Position numbers and translations under genes: made by a program. This document shows positions 44,406 through 53,500 of a stretch of DNA of 64,000 bases, in pieces. The stretch's first letter is position 1. Each line of letters starts with the position of its first letter. The DNA is from Chitinophaga oryzae (GTDB taxonomy: Bacteria; Bacteroidota; Bacteroidia; Chitinophagales; Chitinophagaceae): positions 2,356,001 through 2,420,000 of the forward strand of contig NZ_CP051204.2 of NCBI RefSeq assembly GCF_012516375.2. Reading direction: 5' to 3'. Under the pieces are notes generated by a model, which saw nothing but the letters and a program-made list of their open reading frames with translations, ran no database searches and had not been told where the DNA came from.

Positions 44406-45260
44406 TTATGCCGGGATATTATCTTTAGCGATGATGGTCCAGTCCTGGTTGCCGTGTCCTTTGGCTATCCAGCGGTCCATTTCTTCCGCGATGGCCGGGA
44501 TAACGGCGAGGTGAGTACCCTTTTCGGCAGCGGCGTTGAGGAACAGCTGTGTGTCTTTGCGGGCCATGTTGAGCTCCCAGGAGGGGCTGTCGTAAGTGCC
44601 GGCCGTCATACGTTTGAGCCTGGGGGCTACCTGTGCGCCGGGGTTCCAGGCGCTGAACAGCGTATATACTTCGTTCAGCTGTATGTTCAGCGCTTTGCAG
44701 AGCGACAGCATATCGGAGAGGCCGGAGGTGAAGGTCACGAGGAAGAGGTTGCCCATCAGTTTAATGGCGGCCGCTTTGCCTGCTTCCGGTCCGAAATTGA
44801 GCACCTGGCCGGTCAGCTTTGACAGCTCCGGTTCCAGTTGAGCGATCAGCTCCTGGTCGCCGGAAACGAGCATATTGCCGCTGCTGTCCAGTGCGTTGGC
44901 GGGGCCCATGAATACGGGTGCATGCTGGTAAATGAAGCCACGTTCTTTCCATGCTTTGGTGCGTTGAACGGCGCCTTCGGCGGAAGTAGTGGTATGATCT
45001 ATGATAATGGCGCCCGGCTTGAATCCGGCGCTGGCGGCGGCTAACACCTCATCTACAGACGCGTCGTCTTTCAGGGTAAGATGAATCCTGTCTGCTCCTT
45101 TTACGGCATCTGCCGCATTTTCAAATGCTTTGGCGCCGTAAGCTTCCAGTGCTGTTGCACGGGAGGCGGTGCGGTTCCATACCTGTACCTGCATTCCTTT
45201 GCTGATCATTGCCCTGACAAAGTTAGATCCCAGCAGGCCCATACCTAAAAATGCTACCAT
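44406..45260 (-). CDS. NAD(P)-dependent beta-hydroxyacid dehydrogenase-like protein (284 aa)
   Basis: 6-phosphogluconate dehydrogenase/3-hydroxyisobutyrate dehydrogenase superfamily (also includes imine reductases). Rossmann start MVAFLGMGLLGSNFVRAMIS, DHTTTSAEGAVQR motif (about 93-105), GPANALDSSGNMLVSGD (about 122), and the catalytic Lys region GKAAAIKLMGNLFLV (about 165-179) followed by an all-helical domain. Typical length. A promoter box lies just upstream. Confidence 0.9.
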   Translation of the reverse strand: MVAFLGMGLLGSNFVRAMISKGMQVQVWNRTASRATALEAYGAKAFENAADAVKGADRIHLTLKDDASVDEVLAAASAGFKPGAIIIDHTTTSAEGAVQRTKAWKERGFIYQHAPVFMGPANALDSSGNMLVSGDQELIAQLEPELSKLTGQVLNFGPEAGKAAAIKLMGNLFLVTFTSGLSDMLSLCKALNIQLNEVYTLFSAWNPGAQVAPRLKRMTAGTYDSPSWELNMARKDTQLFLNAAAEKGTHLAVIPAIAEEMDRWIAKGHGNQDWTIIAKDNIPA

Positions 45261-45276
45261 GATGTTGAATTTTTGG

Positions 45277-45284
45277 CAAAGGTA
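45277..45284 (-). promoter_or_regulatory. -7 promoter box TACCTTTG for the dehydrogenase gene
   Basis: Exact TAnnTTTG on the minus strand, 17 bases upstream of ATG 45260. Confidence 0.5.
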
Positions 45285-45310
45285 GGAAAGAGCGCGAATA
45301 TGCTTTGTCC

Positions 45311-46039
45311 CTACAATGTCATCAGCTGCATGAAGGATGCGGTATCGCTTTTATGCTCGCGCGCAGCATGCAATTCGTCAAGGTAGGGGAAGGTGTTGAT
45401 ATTATACCGGAAGGCAGGAAGCTGGTGGCTGAATTTTTTTTCGAGGTATTGGTTCAGTTCCACGTCAGTTTTATGTCCTTCGATGTAGGAGGTCAGAAAA
45501 TAATACAGGCTTTTGTGTTCTTTTTCCAGCAGCAGGTGCAGGGCGACCACAAAAGCGCCGTAGGCGGTGTCGTTGCTGCGGGCGATAATGTCGCCGGCTT
45601 TTTCATAGAAAGCGGTGTTCAGTTGCTGGTAATGCAGCGGCAGGAATATCAGGCAGCAATATTCAATGTTCCTGTTTTCAAAAACGCCACTGGTGGTTTC
45701 TCCGCCGTCCATGTTGTGCCAGGTGGCCCATTCCATGAACTCGTTGAGCGGCTGTTTGCCGGCCAGCAACGCTTTTAACTGATGCAACAGGCCATTTACC
45801 GTAGGGGCGGTGTCTTTGGCGTATTGTTTATAGTCCAGCCACTCAAAGCAGTAGTCCGGGTGGGCGGCTTCCAGCGCTGTTTCGAAAAGGGACACGGGGT
45901 CCGTGAATCCCGGTTCATAGGGTTCCGGTTGCAGCGTAGCTTCCAGCCGGAACATCAGTTCCCGGGTGGTCAGCTCTCCCTGGAACCAGCGGATGATCAT
46001 ATCGTGAAAAAACGGGTATTGTTTTTCCGGGGCACTCAT
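45311..46039 (-). CDS. Protein of unknown function (242 aa)
   Basis: Soluble, acidic, helical protein without signal peptide, starting MSAPEKQYPFFHDMIIRWFQ. Tryptophan- and Tyr-rich stretches (DYCFEWLDYKQYAKDTAPTV; NMDGGETTSGVFENRNIEYC) and a long helix pair (GAFVVALHLLLEKEHKSLYY) are the main visible traits. No family recognised. The frame is open to 46120 with another ATG, but the 27 residues there are not protein-like, so ATG 46039 is used. Followed by a 50-base gap to the dehydrogenase promoter. Confidence 0.78.
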   Translation of the reverse strand: MSAPEKQYPFFHDMIIRWFQGELTTRELMFRLEATLQPEPYEPGFTDPVSLFETALEAAHPDYCFEWLDYKQYAKDTAPTVNGLLHQLKALLAGKQPLNEFMEWATWHNMDGGETTSGVFENRNIEYCCLIFLPLHYQQLNTAFYEKAGDIIARSNDTAYGAFVVALHLLLEKEHKSLYYFLTSYIEGHKTDVELNQYLEKKFSHQLPAFRYNINTFPYLDELHAAREHKSDTASFMQLMTL

Positions 46040-46120
46040 GGCAAACAGGTTTAAAAGTGCTAATGTACGAAAGAACCGGTTACAGGAAGAGCTCGTATGA
46101 TTCATTGCCGGCGAGGGCAA

Positions 46121-47038
46121 TCATTTCCTGCCGAAGAACCGTTGTTTATCGCTTTTAGCGGGTATCAGGCTTTGGATGGCGGCAGCGGCTTCGATGGAGC
46201 GGTCGGCCTCTATGAGGCTGGCGCCATCGCGGATGATGGCCTGGTAGGCGGCGGCGCGGGTGGCGGCATCGGGTTGTTTGTCGTAGGTGGGCGCTGTGGA
46301 AATCATGCACATCACGCCGCGTTGGTGGAGCGCTTCGTACAGTGGTTGCAGCTGTGGTTTGTTGTCCGGTCCTACATAGGCCATGATGTGGGACCATGGA
46401 ATGCCGGCGGCTTCATATTCTGCCATGGCTTCCGGTGTTTTGACGAAGGCTTCAAACACAAAGTCCTTGTTGCGGTCGTAGTACCAGCGGGCTTCTTTCG
46501 CGGTATGTACGGTGATCATCACATGGCCTTCCGCTTTGTTTTGGGTGATGAGGCTGGCCGTCATTTCAAAAGGCACGTCTTTTTTATCGAGGATCAGGAC
46601 CGTTTTTCCTTTGGCCCAGGTAATGGCTTCCTGCAGCGTGGGGATGCGGTATTCCGTTACATTTCCTTCCACATCTTTGAGTTTCAGCTGTTTCAGTTCC
46701 GCCAGCGTGTAATCGGACACTTTGCCGGTGCCGGTGGTGGTACGGTCCAGCGTGGCGTCGTGCATGAGCACGATGGCGCTGTCTTTGGTGAGCCGCGGAT
46801 CTATTTCAAAAGTGGCGGGAGTATGCCGCAGGGTGTTTTCAAAGGCAGCGATGCTGTTTTCCGGGAAGCCTTTATTGACGCCGCCACGATGGCCGCTGAT
46901 GAAAGGAATGTCTTTGCCGGTATAACGGAGGAACGCCTGTAGTTCTTTGCTGTTGCGGATGTTGAGCACATGCATTTTTTGTGCTTGTGTGGACAGCTGT
47001 GCCAGCAGGGCTGTCGCCAGAAACAATTTTTTTATCAT
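46121..47038 (-). CDS. Exported glycerophosphodiester phosphodiesterase family protein (305 aa)
   Basis: Signal MIKKLFLATALLAQLSTQAQ; GDPD TIM-barrel motifs are in place: ISGHRGGVNKGFPENSIAAF (catalytic His-Arg and Glu-Asn, about 47-66), FEIDPRLTKDSAIVLMHDAT (Glu-x-Asp and His, about 77-96), LDRTTTGTG, then VLILDKKD in the next strand. It should release glycerol phosphate from glycerophosphodiesters, consistent with the phospholipase C of the same window. Confidence 0.92.
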   Translation of the reverse strand: MIKKLFLATALLAQLSTQAQKMHVLNIRNSKELQAFLRYTGKDIPFISGHRGGVNKGFPENSIAAFENTLRHTPATFEIDPRLTKDSAIVLMHDATLDRTTTGTGKVSDYTLAELKQLKLKDVEGNVTEYRIPTLQEAITWAKGKTVLILDKKDVPFEMTASLITQNKAEGHVMITVHTAKEARWYYDRNKDFVFEAFVKTPEAMAEYEAAGIPWSHIMAYVGPDNKPQLQPLYEALHQRGVMCMISTAPTYDKQPDAATRAAAYQAIIRDGASLIEADRSIEAAAAIQSLIPAKSDKQRFFGRK

Positions 47039-47209
47039 GGTCTGAATTTGACAAGGGCGAAATATATTTATTTTCCCGCAGCATTTACTGCTGGCGCTGA
47101 CTGGTGATATTAATTTAATATTGATATTATTTGTATATTTTATAATACCTATGCTTTTGAGAGGAGATAAAAACGGGAAAACTCCCCTAAATCTTTGAGG
47201 ACCATGAGT

Positions 47210-47217
47210 TATTTTTG
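47210..47217 (+). promoter_or_regulatory. -7 promoter box TATTTTTG for the histidine kinase gene
   Basis: Exact TAnnTTTG 27 bases before ATG 47245, in an otherwise AT-rich 206-base gap; a TTTG at 47194-47197 is too close to be a standard -33. Confidence 0.45.
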
Positions 47218-47244
47218 CGCTTCCTTTTGTGATATAATCATACC

Positions 47245-48555
47245 ATGTTCTTTAGGAAAATCGCTAACTTCTGGAATGCTGTTGTAAACACTGGAATACA
47301 CCCCGGCTTGTCTTTCATTGAAACGAGGCGGACCATGCTGCTGAATACCGTGGCGATTCCCGGCGTAATACTCACGCTGTATTTCTGTGTCCTCAACCTG
47401 ATACAGCATCGTCCTTTACTGGCGCTGGTGAACATTATCCACACGCTTGCCGACCTGCTGGTCCTGTATCTCAATAAAAGACAGCGTTACCTGCAGGCGC
47501 GCGCCGCGGTGATCATATTCAGCCTTCTCCTGTACGGCGTCTCCGGGTTCTTTTTCCGGAACGGCGTAGAGTTTTATCTTATCCTGATACTGGTACTCAT
47601 TTATCTCATTTATGATAATAAATGGTTATTAGGCTTCCTTTCTGTATTGATCATCTCCGTGATTGCCTTTGTTTATTACGCGCCGGTAATATGGTACCTG
47701 GAGCCGTTGGTCCCTTCCGGCAGAGTACTGGTGAACCTGGTCATCGCCCTGAGCCTGGTGGTCATCGCCCTGCTTTATTTTAAAAGCGTACATACGGAAT
47801 ATCAACAGGAGACGGAAGAACAGCGCAAAGCGCTGGATATCCTGAACCGCGACAAAATAAAACTGTTCTCCATTATCGCCCACGATATCCGCAGCCCGCT
47901 GGCCACACTGGAAGGGCTGTTGCTCATGTTCAGCAATAACCACTACAGCGAAAAGGACATGAAATCTGCCGCGGTGGAACTCCATCTGAAAGTGTCCCAG
48001 CTGGGAGAAACGCTCAATAACCTGCTGCGCTGGACGGCCGGACAAATGAAAGGACTGCACACTGTTCCCGCCATGCTGCCCCTGGCGCCGCTGGTAAGCG
48101 ATGCGCTGGGCACTTTTGAGCCGAATGTGCGGCAGAAGGAGATTCAGCTGGACCTGTCCATTGCAGAAGATGTACAGGTATTTGCAGATGTGAACCAGCT
48201 GATGATTGTATTACGCAACCTGATCAGCAATGCCGTTAAATTCAGCCATCAGGGCGGGAAAATCACCATCCATGCTACCATGGAAGATAAAAATATATGT
48301 CTGCATGTAAATGACCAGGGCGTAGGAATGGACCCTGACCGGCAGGCCACCCTGTTCTCTTTCGGTTATAAACCCAGCTACGGTACGGCAGGCGAACGGG
48401 GATCGGGCATCGGCCTGGTGCTGTGTGCCGAATTTATCCGGCAGAACAACGGGGATATTTCCGTGGAAAGTGAACCGGGCAAAGGCACCACTTTTCGGTT
48501 GACATTACCCCGCAGCGGGGGAGAGGCGCCGGAGGAAACAGGAGAAGACTGGTAG
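47245..48555 (+). CDS. Membrane sensor histidine kinase (436 aa)
   Basis: N-terminal membrane domain of about six segments (residues about 30-180, with a motif like the 7TM-type MASE regions), a short coiled coil (about 185-205) and the kinase core: H-box SIIAHDIRSPLATLEG with phosphorylated His213, N-box VLRNLISNAVKFSHQ, G1 VNDQGVGMDP, G2 GSGIGLVLC. No response regulator is adjacent, so the partner is elsewhere; the ECF sigma gene follows 95 bases later. Confidence 0.92.
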   Translation: MFFRKIANFWNAVVNTGIHPGLSFIETRRTMLLNTVAIPGVILTLYFCVLNLIQHRPLLALVNIIHTLADLLVLYLNKRQRYLQARAAVIIFSLLLYGVSGFFFRNGVEFYLILILVLIYLIYDNKWLLGFLSVLIISVIAFVYYAPVIWYLEPLVPSGRVLVNLVIALSLVVIALLYFKSVHTEYQQETEEQRKALDILNRDKIKLFSIIAHDIRSPLATLEGLLLMFSNNHYSEKDMKSAAVELHLKVSQLGETLNNLLRWTAGQMKGLHTVPAMLPLAPLVSDALGTFEPNVRQKEIQLDLSIAEDVQVFADVNQLMIVLRNLISNAVKFSHQGGKITIHATMEDKNICLHVNDQGVGMDPDRQATLFSFGYKPSYGTAGERGSGIGLVLCAEFIRQNNGDISVESEPGKGTTFRLTLPRSGGEAPEETGEDW

Positions 48556-48590
48556 CCGCCTGTATCTTCCCAACTTTGCATGATGCTGGG

Positions 48591-48616
48591 TTTGATGAAA
48601 TATTTTCATAGCTTTG
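48591..48616 (+). promoter_or_regulatory. Promoter of the ECF sigma gene with an operator-like dyad
   Basis: TTTG (48591-48594), 14 bases, then exact TAGCTTTG (48609-48616). The spacing is shorter than the standard 19. Between them is ATGAAATATTTTCAT (48595-48609), arms ATGAAA/TTTCAT around TAT, a possible binding site. Confidence 0.45.
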
Positions 48617-48650
48617 TTTTCGAGCATAAACATTTTCATCAGCCAAACCA

Positions 48651-49208
48651 ATGCCCGCTTACCACGTATACGAGGACAGTGAACTGCTTGACTTTATGAA
48701 GTCGGGCAATGAAGCCGCATTTGATGAAATCTACCACCGCCACTGGCATACCCTCTATCACGCCGCCTATTACCTGTTGCAGGAAGAAGCGCCCGCTATG
48801 GACATCGTACAGGACGTATTCGTCTGGTTCTGGGAACATCGCGACCACCTGGTGCTGACCACCCTGCGGGGGTATCTCCTGATGGCGGTACGTTATAAAG
48901 CCGCCAACTATTTCCGCCGCCGGAAAGTACGCGCCGCCTTTGCCGCAGAAACAGCCATGCAGGCCCGTGAAGAAGGCGCCCTCGACCACGCGCTGGAACT
49001 GAAAGAACTGAAAGCCGTGATCGCTCACTTCACCGCCACACTGCCCGACCGCTGCCGGGAAGTATTCCAACTGAGCCGGCAGGACCACTTGTCGAACCGT
49101 GAAATCGCCCGTCAACTGGGCATTTCGGAGAAAACGGTGGAAAACCAACTGACGATTGCATTGAAGAAATTAAGAGTAAGACTGGGAAGTATGAGTTTGT
49201 TGATGTGA
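48651..49208 (+). CDS. ECF RNA polymerase sigma factor (185 aa)
   Basis: Extracytoplasmic-function sigma-70 factor of the Bacteroidota FecI-like type. Region 2 (about 10-85: FMKSGNEAAFDEIYHRHWHT, MDIVQDVFVWFWEHRDHL) and region 4 (about 125-180: LPDRCREVFQLSRQDHLSNR, EIARQLGISEKTVENQLTIA) are complete. It begins the second utilisation locus; fecR follows after 111 bases. It is expected to direct transcription of susC-susD when released by FecR. Confidence 0.95.
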   Translation: MPAYHVYEDSELLDFMKSGNEAAFDEIYHRHWHTLYHAAYYLLQEEAPAMDIVQDVFVWFWEHRDHLVLTTLRGYLLMAVRYKAANYFRRRKVRAAFAAETAMQAREEGALDHALELKELKAVIAHFTATLPDRCREVFQLSRQDHLSNREIARQLGISEKTVENQLTIALKKLRVRLGSMSLLM

Positions 49209-49319
49209 GTTAGTGTGGATACTATATACCCATAGATATACCCCCTTATACCCAAAAAAACTTTTAAACCCCTTGGGGGATCTCTCCTGTTAAGGTGCCT
49301 CATATACAGGAACGTCCTT

Positions 49320-50432
49320 ATGGAACAGGAAAAACTACAACATTTATTCGGTAAGATCAGCGACGGCACTGCCACGGACGAGGAAATGGCCTTGTATCTG
49401 CGGTATTGCGCATCCGCTGAGCAGGAGGGCGAACGCATGCTGCCACCGCCTGGTACCAAAGGGGTGGAGGAGCGGATGCTGGAGGCCATTCACCAGCGTA
49501 CCGGCCGCGGAAAACCGCGCCGTATGAGGTGGTACTGGTATGCTGCAGCAGCTATGCTGACCGGCCTCATTGCGCTGGCGGTATACCTGAAACCGGCAAG
49601 GCATGCTGCCAGGCCGGCACTGGCTACAGCCGTGCAACAAGACCTCCCGGCCGGCAGCGATAAAGCAGTGCTGACCCTCGCCAACGGTAAAAAGATCACG
49701 CTGGGAACAGCCGATGATGAGGCGCTGGCAAGGCAGGCTGGTCTGCGGGTGTACCGGAGCGACAGCGGCGAGATCGTCTATGAGGCCACCGGCGCCGGTA
49801 GCGGTTTCCATGAAATAGCCACCCCCCGCGGCGGACAATACCGGGTAGTACTACAGGACGGCAGCAAAGTATGGCTCAATGCCGCTTCTTCCCTTCGTTA
49901 TCCGGCCACCTTCACCGGCAGCACCCGGACAGTGCAACTCAAGGGAGAGGCCTACTTCGAAATTGCCGGTAACGCCCGTCAGCCTTTCATCGTGCAAACA
50001 CCATCGCAACAGGTGGAAGTATTAGGCACGCATTTCAATGTAAACGCCTACGATGACAATACGCATACGCAGACGACATTGCTCGAAGGCCGCGTAAAAG
50101 TCAGCGCAGGCGGCAACGGACTGATATTACGTCCCGGAGAACAGGCCCGCCTCACCCACCAGGGCGCCTTGTCCAAAGCCCCGGCAGACGCGAACGCCGC
50201 CATCGCCTGGAAAAACGGGTATTTTATTTTTAATGAAACGTATCTCACGGAAGTGTTGCAACAACTCTCCCGCTGGTATGATGTAGAGGCAGATCTCAAA
50301 ACAATTCCAACAATGCGTTACAACGGCGTTATTCCACGGAACGTACCGCTGTCAAAAGCTTTGGAGATGCTCGAATTCACCGGCGGCGTAAAATTCAGCG
50401 TGAACAATAACAAAATCAGTATCAGACATTAA
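49320..50432 (+). CDS. FecR family anti-sigma factor (370 aa)
   Basis: Partner of the ECF sigma factor upstream. Cytoplasmic N-terminal part (about 1-62), membrane helix (about 63-84, YWYAAAAMLTGLIALAVYL), FecR domain (about 155-265: IATPRGGQYRVVLQDGSKVW, LKGEAYFEIAGNARQPFIVQ) and C-terminal DUF4974 domain (about 295-368: FIFNETYLTEVLQQLSRWYD). Complete arrangement sigma-fecR-susC-susD. The 111 bases before it contain a CCCCTTGGGG dyad (about 49272). Confidence 0.95.
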   Translation: MEQEKLQHLFGKISDGTATDEEMALYLRYCASAEQEGERMLPPPGTKGVEERMLEAIHQRTGRGKPRRMRWYWYAAAAMLTGLIALAVYLKPARHAARPALATAVQQDLPAGSDKAVLTLANGKKITLGTADDEALARQAGLRVYRSDSGEIVYEATGAGSGFHEIATPRGGQYRVVLQDGSKVWLNAASSLRYPATFTGSTRTVQLKGEAYFEIAGNARQPFIVQTPSQQVEVLGTHFNVNAYDDNTHTQTTLLEGRVKVSAGGNGLILRPGEQARLTHQGALSKAPADANAAIAWKNGYFIFNETYLTEVLQQLSRWYDVEADLKTIPTMRYNGVIPRNVPLSKALEMLEFTGGVKFSVNNNKISIRH

Positions 50433-50467
50433 AAAAACAAAACAAGGAGGAAAAAAATTCGTCAACC

Positions 50468-50502
50468 AAAAAAAGACCGGCCATGCGTCAACATGACCGG
50501 TC
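50468..50502 (-). terminator. Minus-strand terminator in the second fecR-susC gap
   Basis: Arms GACCGGCCAT (50475-50484) and ATGACCGGTC (50493-50502); T-tract of seven only on the minus strand. No minus-strand protein gene is present to use it. Confidence 0.65.
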
Positions 50503-50559
50503 ACAGATAAGGTAAAACAGTTACCAAACGCACATTCAGTAAACTATTCTTTCACCTAA
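50468..50559 (-). ncRNA. Predicted cis-antisense RNA over the susC leader (locus 2)
   Basis: Inferred transcript of about 90 nt starting about 6 nt after a minus-strand promoter (CTTG, 19 bases, TACATTTG; 50595-50565) and ending at a hairpin with 10-bp arms (50475-50484 and 50493-50502, one G-T pair, 8-nt loop) followed on the minus strand by seven T (A-run 50468-50474). It spans the susC leader. The layout is the same as in locus 1, including the box overlapping the start codon; the intervening sequence is not closely alike, so only the architecture is conserved. Similar RNAs in Bacteroides repress susC. Confidence 0.6.
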
Positions 50560-50564
50560 CCAAG

Positions 50565-50595
50565 CAAATGTATGAATTTCAGAAATCCATACAAG
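50565..50595 (-). promoter_or_regulatory. Minus-strand promoter overlapping the susC start codon
   Basis: Plus-strand CAAATGTA (50565-50572) reads TACATTTG on the minus strand, an exact -7 box; CAAG at 50592-50595 gives CTTG exactly 19 bases upstream of it. The A of the susC ATG is the last base of the box, as in locus 1. Confidence 0.6.
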
Positions 50596-53500
50596 GGGGT
50601 GTTTTGTCCCACCACCAGGAACCCCCGTCACCAGTACCTAACAAAATTTTTAAATGTTATGAAGCTGACGTTTCTGTTGATGACGGTCGCTTTTATGCAG
50701 GTGTCGGCTGCAGCATTTTCGCAGCAGGTGACGCTCAGACTGGAAAAAGCCTCCCTGAAAACAGTGTTCGCCGAAATCCGGCGACAGACCGGGTATGATG
50801 TGCTGTTCAGCACGGAAATACTGGAGAAAGCCACCCCGGTAAGCATATCGGTAAAAGACGCTTCCATCGACGAAGTGATGGCCACAGCGCTCTATCATCA
50901 ACCCCTGTCATACCGGGTCGAAGGGAAAATCATCCTGATTGGCAGCAAAACACTCACCCCCGCCACCGCGCCGCTCCTCGTGAAGATGCCGGTGAAAGGC
51001 CGGGTGACCAACGACAAAGGGGAACCGCTCCCCGGCGTCAGCATCCTCGAGAAAGGGACCGCCAACGGCACCATTACCGACGGACAAGGCGCGTTTTCGC
51101 TCAACGTGCAGGGACCGGCGTCAGTGCTGACGGTCCGCTTTATCGGGTACGCTCAGCAGGACATCAAAGCCGCGGTCACCATGAACATCGTGTTGCTGGA
51201 AGACCTGTCTGCCATGAGCGAAGTAGTGGTAGTGGGCTACGGCTCCCAGAAAAAAGCGAACCTCACCGGCGCCGTCAGCTCCGTGAAAATGGATGAAGTC
51301 CTCGGCGACAGGCCCGTGAGCTCCGCCTCACAAGCCCTGCAGGGCGCGGTCCCGGGCCTGCAGATCACCTACGGCTCCGGACAGCCCGGCACCTCCACAG
51401 CTATCAACATCCGCGGCTATACCTCTATCAACGGCGGCGAACCACTGGTGCTGGTAGACAACGTTCCCATGGACATCGATGATGTAAATCCCAAAGACAT
51501 CGACAACGTTACTGTACTCAAAGACGCAGCGGCAGCGTCTATCTACGGCGCCCGCGCTGCCTTCGGCGTGATACTGGTCACCACCAAAAAAGGAAAGAAA
51601 AACCAGCCCGTCCGCTTTAACTATTCCACCAACTTCACTTTCAGCTCACCTACCACGCTGCCGCAGAAAGCCACGCCGCTGGAACTGGTGCGCGCACTGA
51701 AAGACTTCGGTACCAACTCCTACTGGACCGGCCAGAACGTGAACACCTGGCTGAAACTGCTGGAGGAATACCAGCAAAACCCGGCTGCTTACCCCGACGG
51801 CTATACGACGGTGAACGGCCTGAAATATCCGCTGATGCAAACAGACCTCTACGGTGAACTGTTCAACCGCGGCTTTGAACAGATGCACAACTTCTCTTTC
51901 GGCGGCGGCTCTGAAAAAACAACGTTCCGCGTGTCCGGCGGCTACACCGGGGAAGACGGCATCCTTGTCACCAACAAAGACAAATACACCCGTTATAACT
52001 TCAATGCCTATCTCGGAACGGAGCTGACGAAAAACCTTAACGCCAGCGTCAACCTGTTCTACAAAAACAGCAACCGCACCACGCCGGCAGATTTCGGCAG
52101 CCTGTTCTACAACGCGATCACCTACAGTTCGTATATACCTACCGGTTATGGTACCGCTCCTAACGGCGATGTGCTGCCTTATAACACGCCGAACAACGTG
52201 GTGCGTACAGAGCCGGTCAACACGGCCTTTGGAGACGATCTGCGCCTGTTCGGTAAACTGGAGTACAATCCGCTGAACGGATTAAAGATCACCGGAGAAT
52301 ATACCTACAACAAAAAGAATGAGGACAACCGGCAGATCAGGGGTAAAAATGAATACATCAATGCCGCCACCTACGACCGGCAGTTCCTCAACAACAATAC
52401 CCGCTACACCCGCGCCAATGACCGCACGGTGTACCAGGCGGTCAACCTATACGCGAGTTATACCAAAGCGCTGGGGCAGCACCACGCCACCGTACTGATC
52501 GGTACCAACCAGGAAATCAGCAAGCAGGAAAACTTCAGTATCAACCGGCTGGACATCCTCAGCCCGCAGGTACCTTCCCTGTCTACCTCCACGGGCACCA
52601 TCGCCGGCGGCGACGGCTTCGGCGAGTACGCTATTTCCGGTTATTTCGGACGCATCAACTATGACTACAAAAACAAATACCTGCTGGAAGTAAACGGCCG
52701 TTTCGATGGCTCCAGCCGCTTTGCACCGGGCCACCGCTTCGGTTTCTTCCCCTCCGTGTCTGCCGGCTGGAATGTGAGTGAAGAAGCTTTTATGAAACCA
52801 CTCAGCCCGGTGCTGTCACAATGGAAACTGCGTGCGTCCTTTGGCGAAATCGGCAACCAGGTGGTGTTTAAAACAGATAAAGCGGGCAACAGGGTCCCTA
52901 ACTATTATCCTTATATCCCTGGCATGGAACCCTACAACGCCGCCTGGACGGACCCCGCGACCAACATCCGTTATGTGTCGCTGGGCATGCCTGCACTGGT
53001 TAGCTCCGACTTCACCTGGGAAACAGTACGTACCCTCGATTTCGGTACAGACTTCAGCCTGTTCCGCGACCGCCTCAATACCACGTTCGACTGGTACCGC
53101 CGCAGCACGCTGAACATGCTGGCGCCAGGCGCGGAACTGCCTGCCATCCTGGGCGCTCCCGCACCATTGCAGAACGTGGCCGATCTGGAATCCAAAGGCT
53201 GGGAACTGCAGATGTCCTGGAAAGATAAAATAAGGTCAGTGAGCTACTCCATCGGCTTCAACCTGTCAGACAGCCGCGCTTTCATTACCCGGTACAACAA
53301 CCCCGCCGGCCTGCTGAACATCAACGCAAACGGGCAGCTGGACAACTACTACACCGGGCAGGAGATCGGGGAGATATGGGGCTTCGGCACCTATGGATTT
53401 TACACCGTAGATGATTTCCGGAAAGGATCGCTGGACGCTAACCTGCAGAAAGGCACGCTGTTGCCCGGTGTGCCCGGATACCGCGGCGTACCGCAGAACC

